Below are positions 49,573 through 59,544 of a DNA stretch of 64,000 nt, one piece after another. Each line of letters starts with the position of its first letter. Within the stretch, counting starts at the first letter, position 1. The DNA is from Streptomyces sp. NBC_01485. GTDB lineage: Bacteria > Actinomycetota > Actinomycetes > Streptomycetales > Streptomycetaceae. The stretch spans positions 4,774,001 through 4,838,000 of the forward strand of contig NZ_CP109435.1 in the NCBI RefSeq assembly GCF_036227125.1. Reading direction: 5' to 3'. A program made the position numbers and the translations under genes. The notes under the pieces are model-generated. The model did no database searches. It saw only the letters and a list, made by a program, of their open reading frames with translations, and was not told where the DNA came from.

Positions 49573-50760
49573 TCAGCCGAGGGGGTGGGCGGCGAGTAGG
49601 TCGCCCAGGCTCTCCTCGTGTGCCGCGGCCGGGCCGAGCGACAGTTCCAGGTGCTTGGCCCAGGCGTGGTACCGGTGCAGCGGGTAGTCGACGTCGGCGC
49701 CGAAGCCCCCGTGCAGGTGTTGCGCGGTCTGCACGATCCGCCGTACGCCTTCCGAGGCCCAGATCTTCGCCACGGCGACGTCTCCGGAGGCCGGCAGTGC
49801 GCCCGGTGCGCCGGAGGCGATCCGCCACGCGGCCTGCCACAGCGTGACCTCCATCGCGCGCAGGTCGATGTAGCGGTCGGCAGCCTGTACGGCGACGGCC
49901 TGGAAGCTGGCGATCGGGTGCCCGAACTGCTCCCGCTTGCCGGCGTAGTCGCTGGTCATCGCCAGCGCACGTTCGCCCAGACCGAGCGCCAGCGCGCAGG
50001 TCCCCGTGGTCACCAGGGCGCGCAGCCACTCCCAGGCGCCGTCGGCGGCGATGACGTTCCGGGCGGCGATCCGCGCCGATTCGAGGCGCACTTCGCCGAG
50101 CCGCTCGCCGGTGGTGGAGACCTGCTCGGCGAGCACGACTCCTTCGTGTCCGCGCGGGACGACGGCGAGGATGCTCCGGTCGTCCCCTGTGCGCGCCGGT
50201 ACGACGACGAAGTCGGCGTCGTACGCCCACGACACCGCCGTCTGCACCCCGTCCAACACCCACTCGCCGCCGCTCGGGCTTCCCGCGCCGCCCAAGCCGC
50301 CCAAGCTGTCCGCTCCAGCCGGGCCGTTCTGCCGTGCGGTGACGGCGAGTTCGGCCGGGTCGTGGCCCGTGCGGCCGTTCGTGGCGACGGTCAGGACGAC
50401 TTCGCCCCGGCCCGCCCGGGCGAGGAGAGACGACCTCAACTCCTGGCCGCCGTAGGCCTGTACAGCGGCCACGGCCGCGCTGTGCTCCAGCAGCGGTGTC
50501 CGCGCCAGCACCTTCGCCGACTCGCGCAGCACCAGACAGAGCGCGACCGCGTCGAGGCCCGCCCCGCCGAACTCCTCGTCCAGCAGCAGGCTCAGCAGGT
50601 CCGCCGCGGCGAGCCTCGCCCACAGCGCGCGGTCGAAGTCGTCGGCCACGGCGCCCCTGGTCAGCGCGGGGCTCGGCACGGCGTCGGGGGCGACCCCGGC
50701 GAACACTCCCCGCGCTGCCTCGGCCGCGGCCTGCTGCTCCTCGGTGAAGGTGAAGTCCAC
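49573..50760 (-). CDS. acyl-CoA dehydrogenase
   Basis: 395 residues, FAD-dependent enzyme that introduces a 2,3-double bond into an acyl-CoA. The N-terminal helical domain (VDFTFTEEQQAAAEAARGVF), middle beta domain (LTVATNGRTGHD, VLDGVQTAVSWAYDADF) and C-terminal domain (DYAGKREQFGHPIASFQAVA, VQTAQHLHGGFGADVDYPLH) follow the family order. The usual catalytic Glu position is not obvious, as in the steroid-type FadE half-subunits. The start is the GTG 50760 with GGAGG upstream. A KstR-type palindrome lies 46 bases before it, so it may belong to steroid or long-chain acyl-CoA breakdown rather than to the paa operon next to it. Confidence 0.88.
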   Translation of the reverse strand: MDFTFTEEQQAAAEAARGVFAGVAPDAVPSPALTRGAVADDFDRALWARLAAADLLSLLLDEEFGGAGLDAVALCLVLRESAKVLARTPLLEHSAAVAAVQAYGGQELRSSLLARAGRGEVVLTVATNGRTGHDPAELAVTARQNGPAGADSLGGLGGAGSPSGGEWVLDGVQTAVSWAYDADFVVVPARTGDDRSILAVVPRGHEGVVLAEQVSTTGERLGEVRLESARIAARNVIAADGAWEWLRALVTTGTCALALGLGERALAMTSDYAGKREQFGHPIASFQAVAVQAADRYIDLRAMEVTLWQAAWRIASGAPGALPASGDVAVAKIWASEGVRRIVQTAQHLHGGFGADVDYPLHRYHAWAKHLELSLGPAAAHEESLGDLLAAHPLG

Positions 50761-50805
50761 GGCCTGTCCTCCCGACGGGTCAGCTGATCTGACGGAGCGC
50801 CAAGA

Positions 50806-50819
50806 TAGAACAGGTTCTA
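50806..50819. promoter_or_regulatory. KstR-type operator before the acyl-CoA dehydrogenase gene
   Basis: TAGAACAGGTTCTA, a perfect inverted repeat around two bases, fits the published KstR pattern TnnAACnnGTTnnA exactly. It lies between paaE and the dehydrogenase gene, where a repressor would block the promoter of the latter. Confidence 0.7.
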
Positions 50820-50845
50820 GAAGAAGGGAACGGTCGGTCACCCCC

Positions 50846-51907
50846 TCACCGGTCGAAGTCCACCTCCACCGCCTCCGTCAGCGGATGCGACTGGCACGCC
50901 AGCACGTACCCGGAGTCCGTCTCCTCCGGTTCCAGGGCGAAGTTGCGGTCCATGCGGACCTCGCCGGAGACCAGGAAGGCGCGGCAGGTTCCGCACACCC
51001 CGCCCTTGCAGGCGTAGGGCGCGTCGGGCCGGTTGCGCAGGACCGTCTCCAGGACCGATTCCCCGTCCCTCACAGGCCAGCTTCCGCCGCGGCCGTCGAG
51101 CCGGGCGGTCACCGTGCTGTGGGCGGGGGCCGCCGCGCGCGTCAGGGGTGCCGTGACCTCCACGTGGAAGATCTCCTCGTGGATCCGCGACCGCGCGACC
51201 CCGATCTCCCGCAGGGCCTGTTCCGCGCCCTGCACGAGTCCGAACGGCCCGCACAGGAACCACCCCGCGACCTCCTCCACCGGCAGCAGCGACGGCAGCA
51301 GCCCGGTGAGCCGCTCCCGGTCCAGCCGCCCGGAGGGAAGCCCCGCCTGCTGTTCCTCCCGGGAGAGCACGGTGACCAGGTGCAGCCGTTCGGGGAAGCG
51401 GTCCTTGAGGTCGGCGACCTCCTCCAGGAACATCGTCGACGCGGCCGTCCGGTCGCTGCGTATGAGGCAGAACCGGGCGGCGGGCTCGCGGGCCAGCAGC
51501 GTCGAGGCGATCGACAGCACCGGGGTGATACCGCTGCCGCCGACGATCGCCGCGTACAGGCCGGGCGCGGGGTCGAGGGTGAACCGGCCCGCCGGAGTCA
51601 TCACGTCCAGCTCGTCGCCGACGTCGATCTCCTTCAGCGCGTACGTCGAGAACGCCCCGCCCTCGACCAGGCGCACGCCCACCCGCAGCGTGCGGGGTCC
51701 CGCGCCGCCGGGATCGGGCGCCGGCGAGCAGATCGAGTACGTCCGCCGGACCTCGGCCCCGTCGGCGGCGCGGCGCAGGGCGAGGTGCTGGCCGGGCGCG
51801 TGCCGGTACTCCTCGCGCAGTCCGTCGGGGACCGTGAGGGTGAGGGCGACGGAGTCGTCCGTGAGGCGGTCCACCGCGGCCACCTGGAGCGGGTGGAAGC
51901 GGGCCAT
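50846..51907 (-). CDS. paaE: phenylacetyl-CoA epoxidase reductase subunit PaaE
   Basis: 353 residues from the ATG 51907 (AAGGAG upstream); a GTG one codon earlier overlaps the paaD stop. It passes electrons from NADPH to the PaaABC epoxidase. The ferredoxin-NADP-reductase-type part has FAD-binding RRTYSICSPAPD and the nucleotide-binding region IVGGSGITPVLSIASTLLA. The C-terminal 2Fe-2S domain has the four-cysteine loop YACKGGVCGTCRAFLVSGE and a last Cys in YVLACQSHPL. It is the last gene of paaABCDE. Confidence 0.93.
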   Translation of the reverse strand: MARFHPLQVAAVDRLTDDSVALTLTVPDGLREEYRHAPGQHLALRRAADGAEVRRTYSICSPAPDPGGAGPRTLRVGVRLVEGGAFSTYALKEIDVGDELDVMTPAGRFTLDPAPGLYAAIVGGSGITPVLSIASTLLAREPAARFCLIRSDRTAASTMFLEEVADLKDRFPERLHLVTVLSREEQQAGLPSGRLDRERLTGLLPSLLPVEEVAGWFLCGPFGLVQGAEQALREIGVARSRIHEEIFHVEVTAPLTRAAAPAHSTVTARLDGRGGSWPVRDGESVLETVLRNRPDAPYACKGGVCGTCRAFLVSGEVRMDRNFALEPEETDSGYVLACQSHPLTEAVEVDFDR

Positions 51908-52467
51908 CACAACTCCTTGAAGTGGTCGAAGGGTTCGCGGCAGGCGAGGCAGCGCCGCAGCGCCTTGCAGGCGGTGGAGGAGAAGCGGCTGAGCAGCTCG
52001 GTGTCGGCGGATCCGCAGTTCGGGCAGCGGACCGGGTCGTCCGGGCCTTCCGGCAGGCCGTCCGGTTCGCTGTGGCTGTGGAGGGTGTGCGTGGGGCCCA
52101 GCGTCACGGTCACCGGGCCCGGCGCGGACCGGGTGGTGCGCGGCGGCGCGATGCCGAACTCCCGCAGTTTGCGGCGCCCTTCGGCGGAGATGTCGTCGGT
52201 CGACCAGGCGGGCGAGAGCACGGTGCGCACGGTGACCTCCCGTACCCCGTGCTCGTGCAGCGCCCGCTCGATGTCCATGGACATCGCCTCCACCGCCGGG
52301 CAGCCGGTGTAGGTGGGGGTCAGCTCGACCTCGACGGCGTCCGTGCCGCGTACGTGCACCGCGCGCAGTACGCCGAGTTCCCGGAGGGTGAGCACGGGCA
52401 GCTCGGGGTCGGGCACCGAGCCGGCGACCGCGAGGAGTTCCGCCTCCAGCGGGGTGAGCGTCACCAT
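51907..52467 (-). CDS. paaD: phenylacetyl-CoA epoxidase assembly protein PaaD
   Basis: 186 residues. The N-terminal MIP18/DUF59 domain has VPDPELPVLTLRELGVLRAV and LTPTYTGCPAVEAMSMDIER with the conserved cysteine. The C-terminal zinc-finger-like part has two Cys pairs (VRCPNCGSADTEL and CKALRRCLACREPF). PaaD is needed to mature the Fe-S/diiron proteins of the complex. Its start lies inside the end of paaC (7-base overlap). Confidence 0.93.
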   Translation of the reverse strand: MVTLTPLEAELLAVAGSVPDPELPVLTLRELGVLRAVHVRGTDAVEVELTPTYTGCPAVEAMSMDIERALHEHGVREVTVRTVLSPAWSTDDISAEGRRKLREFGIAPPRTTRSAPGPVTVTLGPTHTLHSHSEPDGLPEGPDDPVRCPNCGSADTELLSRFSSTACKALRRCLACREPFDHFKEL

Positions 52468-53183
52468 GACGCCCCCGGGTGGCTGCGGTGCAGGTGCTGC
52501 ATCTCGGCGAGCATCCGGCCGAAGGACTCGGTGTGCACGCCCTCGCGGCCCGCGCCGGCGCTCCAGGCTCCGGCGCGTGATCCCTCGGGCACCGCCAGGC
52601 CGGCCCGCCCCAGCACGTCCTTCACCGACTCCAGCCAGGCCGTTTCCAGCTCCGCCCCGTCGAGACCGAGGCCGTCCACCGGGCGGAACATCTCTCCGGT
52701 GAACCGCCACAGCGCCGTGCAGGCCCGCTGCATCCGCTCGTGGCTGACCTCGGTGCCGTCGCCGAGCCGCAGGGTCCACTGCTCGGCGTGGTCGCGGTGG
52801 TAGGCGACCTCCTTGACGGCCTTCGCCGCGAGCCCCGCGAACGGCCCCTCGCCGGCCGCCAGCCGCGCGTACAGCAGGTGCTGGTAGGTGGAGAAGTACA
52901 GCTGGCGGATGATGGTGTGGGCGAAGTCGCCATTGGGCTGTTCGACCAACTGGACGTTGCGGAAGGCGCGTTCCTCGCGCAGGTACGCCAAGTCGTCCTC
53001 GTCGCCGGCCATCGACAGCAGGATGCGGGCCTGGCCCAGCAGGTCGAGCGCGATGTTGGCGAGGGCGACCTCCTCCTCCAGCACCGGCGCGTGGCCCATC
53101 CACTCCCCCAGGCGGTGGGAGAGCACCAGGGCGTCGTCGCCGAGGGCGAGGGCGGCGCTGTTGGTGTGCGTGGTCGTGGTCAC
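52461..53183 (-). CDS. paaC: phenylacetyl-CoA epoxidase structural subunit PaaC
   Basis: 240 residues, non-catalytic ferritin-like subunit that forms the heterodimer with PaaA. Family signatures are LGDDALVLSHRLGEWMGHAP, ALANIALDLLGQARILL, YLREERAFRNVQLVEQPNGD and YHRDHAEQWTLRLGDGT. The GTG start overlaps the paaB stop by four bases. Confidence 0.93.
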   Translation of the reverse strand: MTTTTHTNSAALALGDDALVLSHRLGEWMGHAPVLEEEVALANIALDLLGQARILLSMAGDEDDLAYLREERAFRNVQLVEQPNGDFAHTIIRQLYFSTYQHLLYARLAAGEGPFAGLAAKAVKEVAYHRDHAEQWTLRLGDGTEVSHERMQRACTALWRFTGEMFRPVDGLGLDGAELETAWLESVKDVLGRAGLAVPEGSRAGAWSAGAGREGVHTESFGRMLAEMQHLHRSHPGASW

Positions 53184-53463
53184 AGGTGCTTCACCCCCTC
53201 CGGGATCTCGTAGAACGTCGGGTGCCGGTACGGCTTGTCGCCGGCCGGCTCGAAGAACGAGTCCTTCTCGTCGGGCGAGGAGGCCGTCACCGCGGTGGAC
53301 GGCACGACCCAGATCGAGACCCCCTCGCCGCGCCGGGTGTACAGGTCGCGCGCGTTGCGCAGGGCGAACTCCGCGTCCGGCGCGTGCAGGCTGCCGGCGT
53401 GGGTGTGGGAGAGGCCGCGCCGGGAGCGCACGAAGACCTCCCACAGGGGCCAGTCGGTGTTCG

Positions 53464-53467
<4 letters not shown>
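53180..53467 (-). CDS. paaB: phenylacetyl-CoA epoxidase subunit PaaB
   Basis: 95 residues, small subunit that bridges PaaAC dimers. The sequence reads WPLWEVFVRSRRGLSHTHAG, SLHAPDAEFALRNARDLYTR and ends EGVKHL, as in the family. It overlaps both neighbours by four bases, giving tightly coupled translation. Confidence 0.94.
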
Positions 53468-54492
<1,025 letters not shown>

Positions 54493-54558
54493 GCGGTCCC
54501 CCTTGACCTTGGGCCCGGGCTGGGTGCCCTGGCCGCGGCTCTGCCCGAGCCTTCTCCC

Positions 54559-54574
54559 GACCGATCGTTCGGTC
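54559..54574. promoter_or_regulatory. PaaR-type operator before paaA
   Basis: GACCGAACGATCGGTC read on the minus strand, an almost perfect palindrome of the TetR type. It shares 15 of 16 bases with the site at 59474-59489. Confidence 0.75.
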
Positions 54575-54618
54575 CGTGCGATTCCATGGTGGGACGGCCG
54601 TCGTAAGGTGTCAACCGC

Positions 54619-54651
54619 TGTGGATAACCTGCGGGCGTCCCCTGTGGACAA
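54619..54651 (-). promoter_or_regulatory. two perfect DnaA boxes
   Basis: TTATCCACA at 54619-54627 and TTGTCCACA at 54643-54651, both on the minus strand and 24 bases apart, in the divergent region between paaA and the DUF5819 gene. Confidence 0.65.
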
Positions 54652-54777
54652 CCCACCCCGTCCCCGGCCCGGCCCGGGCGTCGCGGGGGGAGGGCTGCGC
54701 CGAACGGGTGATGCTGAGTACCGTTCGCGATTGCGTGACGCAGCGCGAAGACGACCGGGATCGGGGAACGGGGCGGA

Positions 54778-55662
54778 ATGGACGCGAACGACGGAGGCTC
54801 TGGCGCTCCGCACGAGCCGAACACGTCAGGGGAGGCGAGGACGGAGGCCGGGGCCGCCACCGGTGCCGGGGCCGAGACGCCACCCGTGAAGGACGTCGCT
54901 CCCGGGCCCCGAGCCGAATTCCCCAGCCCGGACCCCGGCCCCCCGGCCGAGCCCGGCAGTCCGTCCCCCGGCCTCCCGGCCGACCCCACCAGCCCTGTCG
55001 CCAGGCCATGGCCCCGCACCGGTGTGGCCGCCCTGTCCCCGCGCTACCAGATCGGCGCCGCGCTGGCGCTCGCCGTCGTCGCGGTCGCCGTCTGTGTGCA
55101 TGTCGGGATGGTGTTCCTGCACGTCGCGCCGTCGAACACGGTCACCAAGGCGCACGGCAAGGCGATCGACGAATGGATCTACCCGGAGTTCGAGCAGAAC
55201 TGGAAACTGTTCGCGCCGAACCCGTTGCAGCAGAACATCGCCGTCCAGGTCCGCGCCCAGGTCCGCACCGGGGACGGCGGGTCGAGGACCACCGGCTGGT
55301 ACGACCTGTCCGCGCAGGACGGCCGGGCCATCGACGGCAACCTGCTGCCGAGCCACACCCAGCAGAACGAGCTGCGCCGCGCCTGGGACTTCTTCACCGC
55401 CACGCACAGCAACGACAACCGCTCCGTAGGCATCCGCGGCGCCCTCTCCGAGACGTATCTGCGCCACATCGTGGTGCTGCGTATGGAGCGTGGCGGCGCG
55501 GCCGGTGACGGCGGTGTCGTCGAGCGGGTGCAGATCCGCTCGCAGACCACGAACGTGACCCCGCCGAAGTGGAGCGACGAGAAGGTGTCGATGAACCCGG
55601 TGTACCGCGAGCTGCCCTGGTGGTCGGTGCCGGACGGCGAGACCGAGGGAGGCGCGAGGTGA
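54778..55662 (+). CDS. DUF5819 family membrane-anchored protein
   Basis: 294 residues. A Pro/Ala/Gly-rich cytoplasmic N-terminus (about 80 residues) is followed by one membrane helix (GAALALAVVAVAVCVHVGMV). The extracytoplasmic DUF5819 domain has YPEFEQNWKLFAPNPLQQNI, TGWYDLSAQ and RQNEL-like helices. The function is unknown. The stop overlaps the GTG of the HTTM protein (GTGA), a pairing that suggests one functional unit. Confidence 0.85.
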   Translation: MDANDGGSGAPHEPNTSGEARTEAGAATGAGAETPPVKDVAPGPRAEFPSPDPGPPAEPGSPSPGLPADPTSPVARPWPRTGVAALSPRYQIGAALALAVVAVAVCVHVGMVFLHVAPSNTVTKAHGKAIDEWIYPEFEQNWKLFAPNPLQQNIAVQVRAQVRTGDGGSRTTGWYDLSAQDGRAIDGNLLPSHTQQNELRRAWDFFTATHSNDNRSVGIRGALSETYLRHIVVLRMERGGAAGDGGVVERVQIRSQTTNVTPPKWSDEKVSMNPVYRELPWWSVPDGETEGGAR

Positions 55663-56870
55663 ACCGGTTCTCCTTGTCGGTGTCCACCGCCATCGCCCGC
55701 GTCACCGAGTCGGCGCTCGGGCCGTACCAGAGCGCCGTGGTCCGCATCGGCTTCAGCGCCACCTGGCTGCTGTTCCTGGTGCGCGAGCTCCCCCACCGGC
55801 AGGAGCTCTACGGCCCCGACAGCCCCTGGGACTGGGAGCTGGCCCGGCAGCTGATCGACACCAACGGCGCGTTCACGGCCCTGATGTGGTCGGACGGGCG
55901 GGGCTGGTTCGAGGTCGTGTACGCGCTCGCGCTGCTCTCCGGCGCGCTGCTGCTGCTCGGCTGGCGCACCCGCGCGATGTCGGTGCTGTTCATGGTCGGC
56001 GTGCTCTCGCTGCAGAACCGCAGCGTCTTCATGGGCGACGGCGGCGACAACGTCCTGCACCTGATGTCGATCTACCTGGTGTTCGTGCGCTGCGGTCAGG
56101 TGTGGTCGCTGGACGCGCGGCGGGCTCGGCGGGAGAACGAGGCACGCGCGCGTGGGGAGCGGGTCACCGACCGGGTCGGTCCCCTTCTGTGGGCCGCGTC
56201 AGGGTTCGTGCTGGTCACGGTGACCGTAGCTGGCCGGTTCCACAGCGAGTGGAGCATTCCGGCGCTCCTGTGGGCCGCGTGGGTCGCGCAGGGCCTGTGG
56301 TGGGCCGCCGGCCGTCTCAGGAAGACGGCGGAGCCCCGGATCCTGCTCGACGTGATCGGCAACATCCTGCACAACGGCGCCCTGGTCGTGATCATGACCG
56401 AGGCCTGTCTGATCTACGCGACGGCCGGCTGGTACAAGATCCAGGGATCGCGCTGGCAGGACGGCACCGCCGTGTACTACCCGCTGCAACTGGACTACTT
56501 CTCCCCCTGGCCCGTGCTCGGCGACCTGCTCGCCGCCAGCGGCACGATGGTCATGCTCGCGACGTACGGGACGGTCATCGTGCAGGTCGCCTTCCCGTTC
56601 ACCCTGTTCAACCGGCGGCTGAAGAACGTCCTGCTGGCCGTGATGATGGTCGAGCACGCGGTGATCGCCGTGGTGCTCGGCCTGCCGTTCTTCTCACTGG
56701 CGATGATTGCGACGGACGCCGTCTTCCTTCCGACGCCGTTCCTGCACCGGCTGGGCCGCTGGGCGGCACGCGCGCGTGGACGGCTGTCCTCCGACGGCGC
56801 CCGTACGCAGGCGGCGGAGCCGCGGGACCAGGAGAAACCCGAGGAGACCCGCGTAGGGTTCACGGCATGA
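55659..56870 (+). CDS. HTTM-domain membrane protein
   Basis: 403 residues with about eight membrane helices. The HTTM domain is related to the membrane part of vitamin-K-dependent gamma-carboxylase. Blocks typical of it are ALGPYQSAVVRIGFSATWLL, LFMVGVLSLQNRSVFMGDGG, IYATAGWYKIQGSRWQDGTA and VEHAVIAVVLGLPFFSLAMI. No enzymatic role is shown for bacterial family members. It is coupled to DUF5819 upstream and to trmH downstream by four-base overlaps. Confidence 0.87.
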   Translation: MNRFSLSVSTAIARVTESALGPYQSAVVRIGFSATWLLFLVRELPHRQELYGPDSPWDWELARQLIDTNGAFTALMWSDGRGWFEVVYALALLSGALLLLGWRTRAMSVLFMVGVLSLQNRSVFMGDGGDNVLHLMSIYLVFVRCGQVWSLDARRARRENEARARGERVTDRVGPLLWAASGFVLVTVTVAGRFHSEWSIPALLWAAWVAQGLWWAAGRLRKTAEPRILLDVIGNILHNGALVVIMTEACLIYATAGWYKIQGSRWQDGTAVYYPLQLDYFSPWPVLGDLLAASGTMVMLATYGTVIVQVAFPFTLFNRRLKNVLLAVMMVEHAVIAVVLGLPFFSLAMIATDAVFLPTPFLHRLGRWAARARGRLSSDGARTQAAEPRDQEKPEETRVGFTA

Positions 56871-57643
56871 CCGACCCCGTGACCCCCGGCTCGGACCCGC
56901 TCGGCCGGTGGCGCCGGATCGCCGACGCCTCCGTCCTGCTCGACGGCTTCCACGCCCTCAAGCACGCCGTGCGTTTCGGGGCGGAGGTTCCGGTGGCGGT
57001 CACCGTCGACCGGCGGGCGACGCTCGCCCTAGCCGACGAACTCGCCCCCGACGTACGCGAGGCGCTGGAGGCGCTGCTGACGGAGGTCCCGGAGGCGACG
57101 TACACGTCCCTGGTGCCGCGTCCGCATCCCACCGCGGTCGCCGCGCTGGCCGTACGGCCCTCCCGCGCGGCCAACCTGGAGCGGCTGGGGCACGCGCCCC
57201 GCAGCACTCCCGTCGTGGTCCTCGACAACCCGCGCAACCTGGGCAACGCGGGGGCCGTGATCCGGCTGGCGGCCGGTTTCGGGGCGACCGGGGTGGTCAC
57301 CACCGGGACGCTCGACCCCTGGCATCCGACCGTCGTGCGCGGCGGGGCGGGGCTGCACTTCGCGACCGCCGTGGAGCGGCTGACCGTCGACGAGCTGCCG
57401 GCCGGCCCGGTCTTCGCGCTCGACCCGGAGGGGGACGACATCCGGGGCGTCAAGCTTCCGGACGACGCCCTCCTGGCCTTCGGCTCCGAGCGCAGCGGCC
57501 TCTCCGCCGAGCTACGCGCGCGTGCCGACCATCTCCTCGCCCTGCCGATGCGCCCCCAGGTCTCCAGCTACAACCTCGCGACCAGTGTGGCCATGACGCT
57601 GTACCACTGGAGCGTCACCGGGGGCGCACCGCACGTCCCTTAG
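56867..57643 (+). CDS. TrmH/SpoU-family RNA 2'-O-methyltransferase
   Basis: 258 residues. An N-terminal substrate-binding part (FHALKHAVRFGAEVPVAVTV) precedes the SPOUT catalytic domain with motif 1 LDNPRNLGNAGAVIRLAAGF, motif 2 LLAFGSERSGLSAEL and motif 3 LPMRPQVSSYNLATSVAMTL, which form the knotted SAM site. The methylated tRNA or rRNA base cannot be told from sequence. ATG start inside the stop of the HTTM gene. Confidence 0.92.
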   Translation: MTDPVTPGSDPLGRWRRIADASVLLDGFHALKHAVRFGAEVPVAVTVDRRATLALADELAPDVREALEALLTEVPEATYTSLVPRPHPTAVAALAVRPSRAANLERLGHAPRSTPVVVLDNPRNLGNAGAVIRLAAGFGATGVVTTGTLDPWHPTVVRGGAGLHFATAVERLTVDELPAGPVFALDPEGDDIRGVKLPDDALLAFGSERSGLSAELRARADHLLALPMRPQVSSYNLATSVAMTLYHWSVTGGAPHVP

Positions 57644-57645
57644 GC

Positions 57646-57687
57646 GGGACTGCGGGACCGTGGGACTGCGGGACCGTGGGACTGCGG
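57646..57687 (+). repeat. 16-bp tandem repeat, 2.6 copies
   Basis: GGGACTGCGGGACCGT at 57646-57661 and 57662-57677, with a partial third copy, in the gap between the convergent trmH and paaN genes. Confidence 0.9.
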
Positions 57688-57690
57688 ATC

Positions 57691-59385
57691 TCAGGCGTCC
57701 CTGCGGACCTCCACCACCCGGAAGCGGTTCGCGACGAACGCGCCGTCGGTGAGGGCCGCGTTGGCCGCCGGGTTGCCGCCCGAGCCGTGGAAGTCGGAGA
57801 ACGCGGCCGTCTGGTTGACGTAGACCCCGCCGGTGAGGTTCAGGGAGAGCTGGGCGGACTCCTCCAGGCAGACCTCCTCGATCGCCTGCTCGACCTCCTC
57901 GTCGGTGGTGTACGCGCCGACCGTCATCGCGCCCTTCTCGCGCACCGTGCGCCGCAGCAGGGCGACCGCGTCGGCCGCCGAGTCGACCGCGACGGCGAAG
58001 GAGACCGGGCCGAAGCACTCGCTCATGTAGGCGGCCTCGTCGTCCGGCTTGGCCCCGTCCAGCTTGACGATCACCGGTGTGCGCACGACCGCGTCCGGGA
58101 ACTCCGGGTTGCTGACCTCGCGGGAGGCGAGGGCGACCTCGCCGAGGCCCGCCGCGGCCTCCAGGCGGGCCTTGACGTCCGGGTTGACGATCGCGCCGAG
58201 GAGGCCGTTCGCGCGCGCGTCGTCGCCGAGCAGGCCGTCGACCGCGCGGGCGAGGTCGGCGACGACCTCGTCGAAGGTCTTCGGGCCCTGGTCGGTGCGG
58301 ATGCCGTCGCGGGGGATCAGCAGGTTCTGCGGGGTGGTGCACATCTGGCCGCTGTACAGGGACAGCGAGAACGCCAGGTTGGCGAGCATGCCCTTGTAGT
58401 TCGCGGTGGACTCCACGACCACCGTGTTGACGCCGGCCTTCTCGGTGTAGACCTGCGCCTGGCGGGCGTTGGCCTCCAGCCAGTCGCCGAAGGCGGTCGA
58501 GCCGGTGTAGTCGACGATCCTGATCTCGGGGCGGGTGGCCAGGGTCTTGGCGATGCCCTCGCCGGGGCGCTCGGCGGCCAGCGCGACCAGGTTCGGGTCG
58601 AAGCCGGCGGCGGCGAGCACCTCGCGCGCGACGCCCACGGTCAGCGCGAGCGGCAGCACCGCGCGCGGGTGGGGCTTGACCAGGACCGCGTTGCCGGTGG
58701 CCAGGGAGGCGAACAGGCCCGGGTAGCCGTTCCACGTCGGGAAGGTGTTGCAGCCGATGAGCAGGGCGGTCCCGCGCGGGACCGGTGTGAAGCTCTTGGT
58801 CAGCGTCAGCGGGTCGCGCTTGCCCTGCGGCTTGGTCCACTCCGCTGTCCCGGGCGTGCGGACCTGCTCGGCGTAGGCGTAGGCCACCGCCTCCAGGCCT
58901 CGGTCCTGCGCGTGCGGGCCGCCCGCCTGGAAGGCCATCATGAAGGCCTGGCCCGAGGTGTGCATGACCGCGTGCGCGAACTCGTGCGTGCGGTCGCTGA
59001 TCCGCTTGAGGATCTCCAGACAGACCGCCGCGCGCAGCTCCGCGCCCGCGTCCCGCCAGGCGCGCTGTCCGGCCCGCATGGCGGGCAGCAGCGTGTCCAC
59101 GTCCGCGTGCGGGTACGTCACGCCCAGCTCGACGCCGTACGGCGAGACCTCGCCGCCCACCCAGTCGTCGGTGCCGGGCTGGCCGAGGTCGAGGCGGGTG
59201 TTCAGCACGGCGTCGAACGCGGCTTTGCCCGCCGCCGCGTCCAGGCTGCCGTTCTCCCCGTAGGCCTTGGGGTGTTCCGGGTGCGGGGACCAGTACGCGC
59301 GCGTGCGGATCGCTTCCAGGGCCTCGTCGAGGGTGGGCCGGTGCTGGGCGATCAGATCGTGCGCGGTCAGTTCGGCGGTGGCCAT
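57691..59385 (-). CDS. paaN: phenylacetate-pathway aldehyde dehydrogenase PaaN
   Basis: 564 residues, aldehyde-dehydrogenase superfamily. It matches PaaN, thought to oxidise the ring-opened semialdehyde of the phenylacetate pathway. It lacks the C-terminal MaoC hydratase half of E. coli PaaZ, so ring opening must be done elsewhere. Motifs include PRGTALLIGCNTFPTWNGYP, FTGSTAFGDW-like YTGSTAFGDWLEANARQ, EKAGVNTVVVEST and the catalytic cysteine in LYSGQMCTTPQNLLIP. ATG start; divergent from paaH across a shared operator. Confidence 0.93.
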   Translation of the reverse strand: MATAELTAHDLIAQHRPTLDEALEAIRTRAYWSPHPEHPKAYGENGSLDAAAGKAAFDAVLNTRLDLGQPGTDDWVGGEVSPYGVELGVTYPHADVDTLLPAMRAGQRAWRDAGAELRAAVCLEILKRISDRTHEFAHAVMHTSGQAFMMAFQAGGPHAQDRGLEAVAYAYAEQVRTPGTAEWTKPQGKRDPLTLTKSFTPVPRGTALLIGCNTFPTWNGYPGLFASLATGNAVLVKPHPRAVLPLALTVGVAREVLAAAGFDPNLVALAAERPGEGIAKTLATRPEIRIVDYTGSTAFGDWLEANARQAQVYTEKAGVNTVVVESTANYKGMLANLAFSLSLYSGQMCTTPQNLLIPRDGIRTDQGPKTFDEVVADLARAVDGLLGDDARANGLLGAIVNPDVKARLEAAAGLGEVALASREVSNPEFPDAVVRTPVIVKLDGAKPDDEAAYMSECFGPVSFAVAVDSAADAVALLRRTVREKGAMTVGAYTTDEEVEQAIEEVCLEESAQLSLNLTGGVYVNQTAAFSDFHGSGGNPAANAALTDGAFVANRFRVVEVRRDA

Positions 59386-59473
59386 GCGGGACCAACTCCT
59401 CGTCGTGAGAACTCTTCTTCGCGCCCATGAGCTGGCGGAACCCTGGGCAGGAACGGCCAGTCAGGGCTAGAGT

Positions 59474-59489
59474 AACCGAACGATCGGTC
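59474..59489. promoter_or_regulatory. PaaR-type operator between paaN and paaH
   Basis: AACCGAACGATCGGTC, 15 of 16 bases identical to the paaA site. It lies 89 bases before paaN and 55 bases before paaH, where one repressor could control both. Confidence 0.75.
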
Positions 59490-59544
59490 GGGACAAGGGG
59501 GCCTGCCGCATCTGTGGAAAACCCCGTGCGGGAGGATCGCGCAC

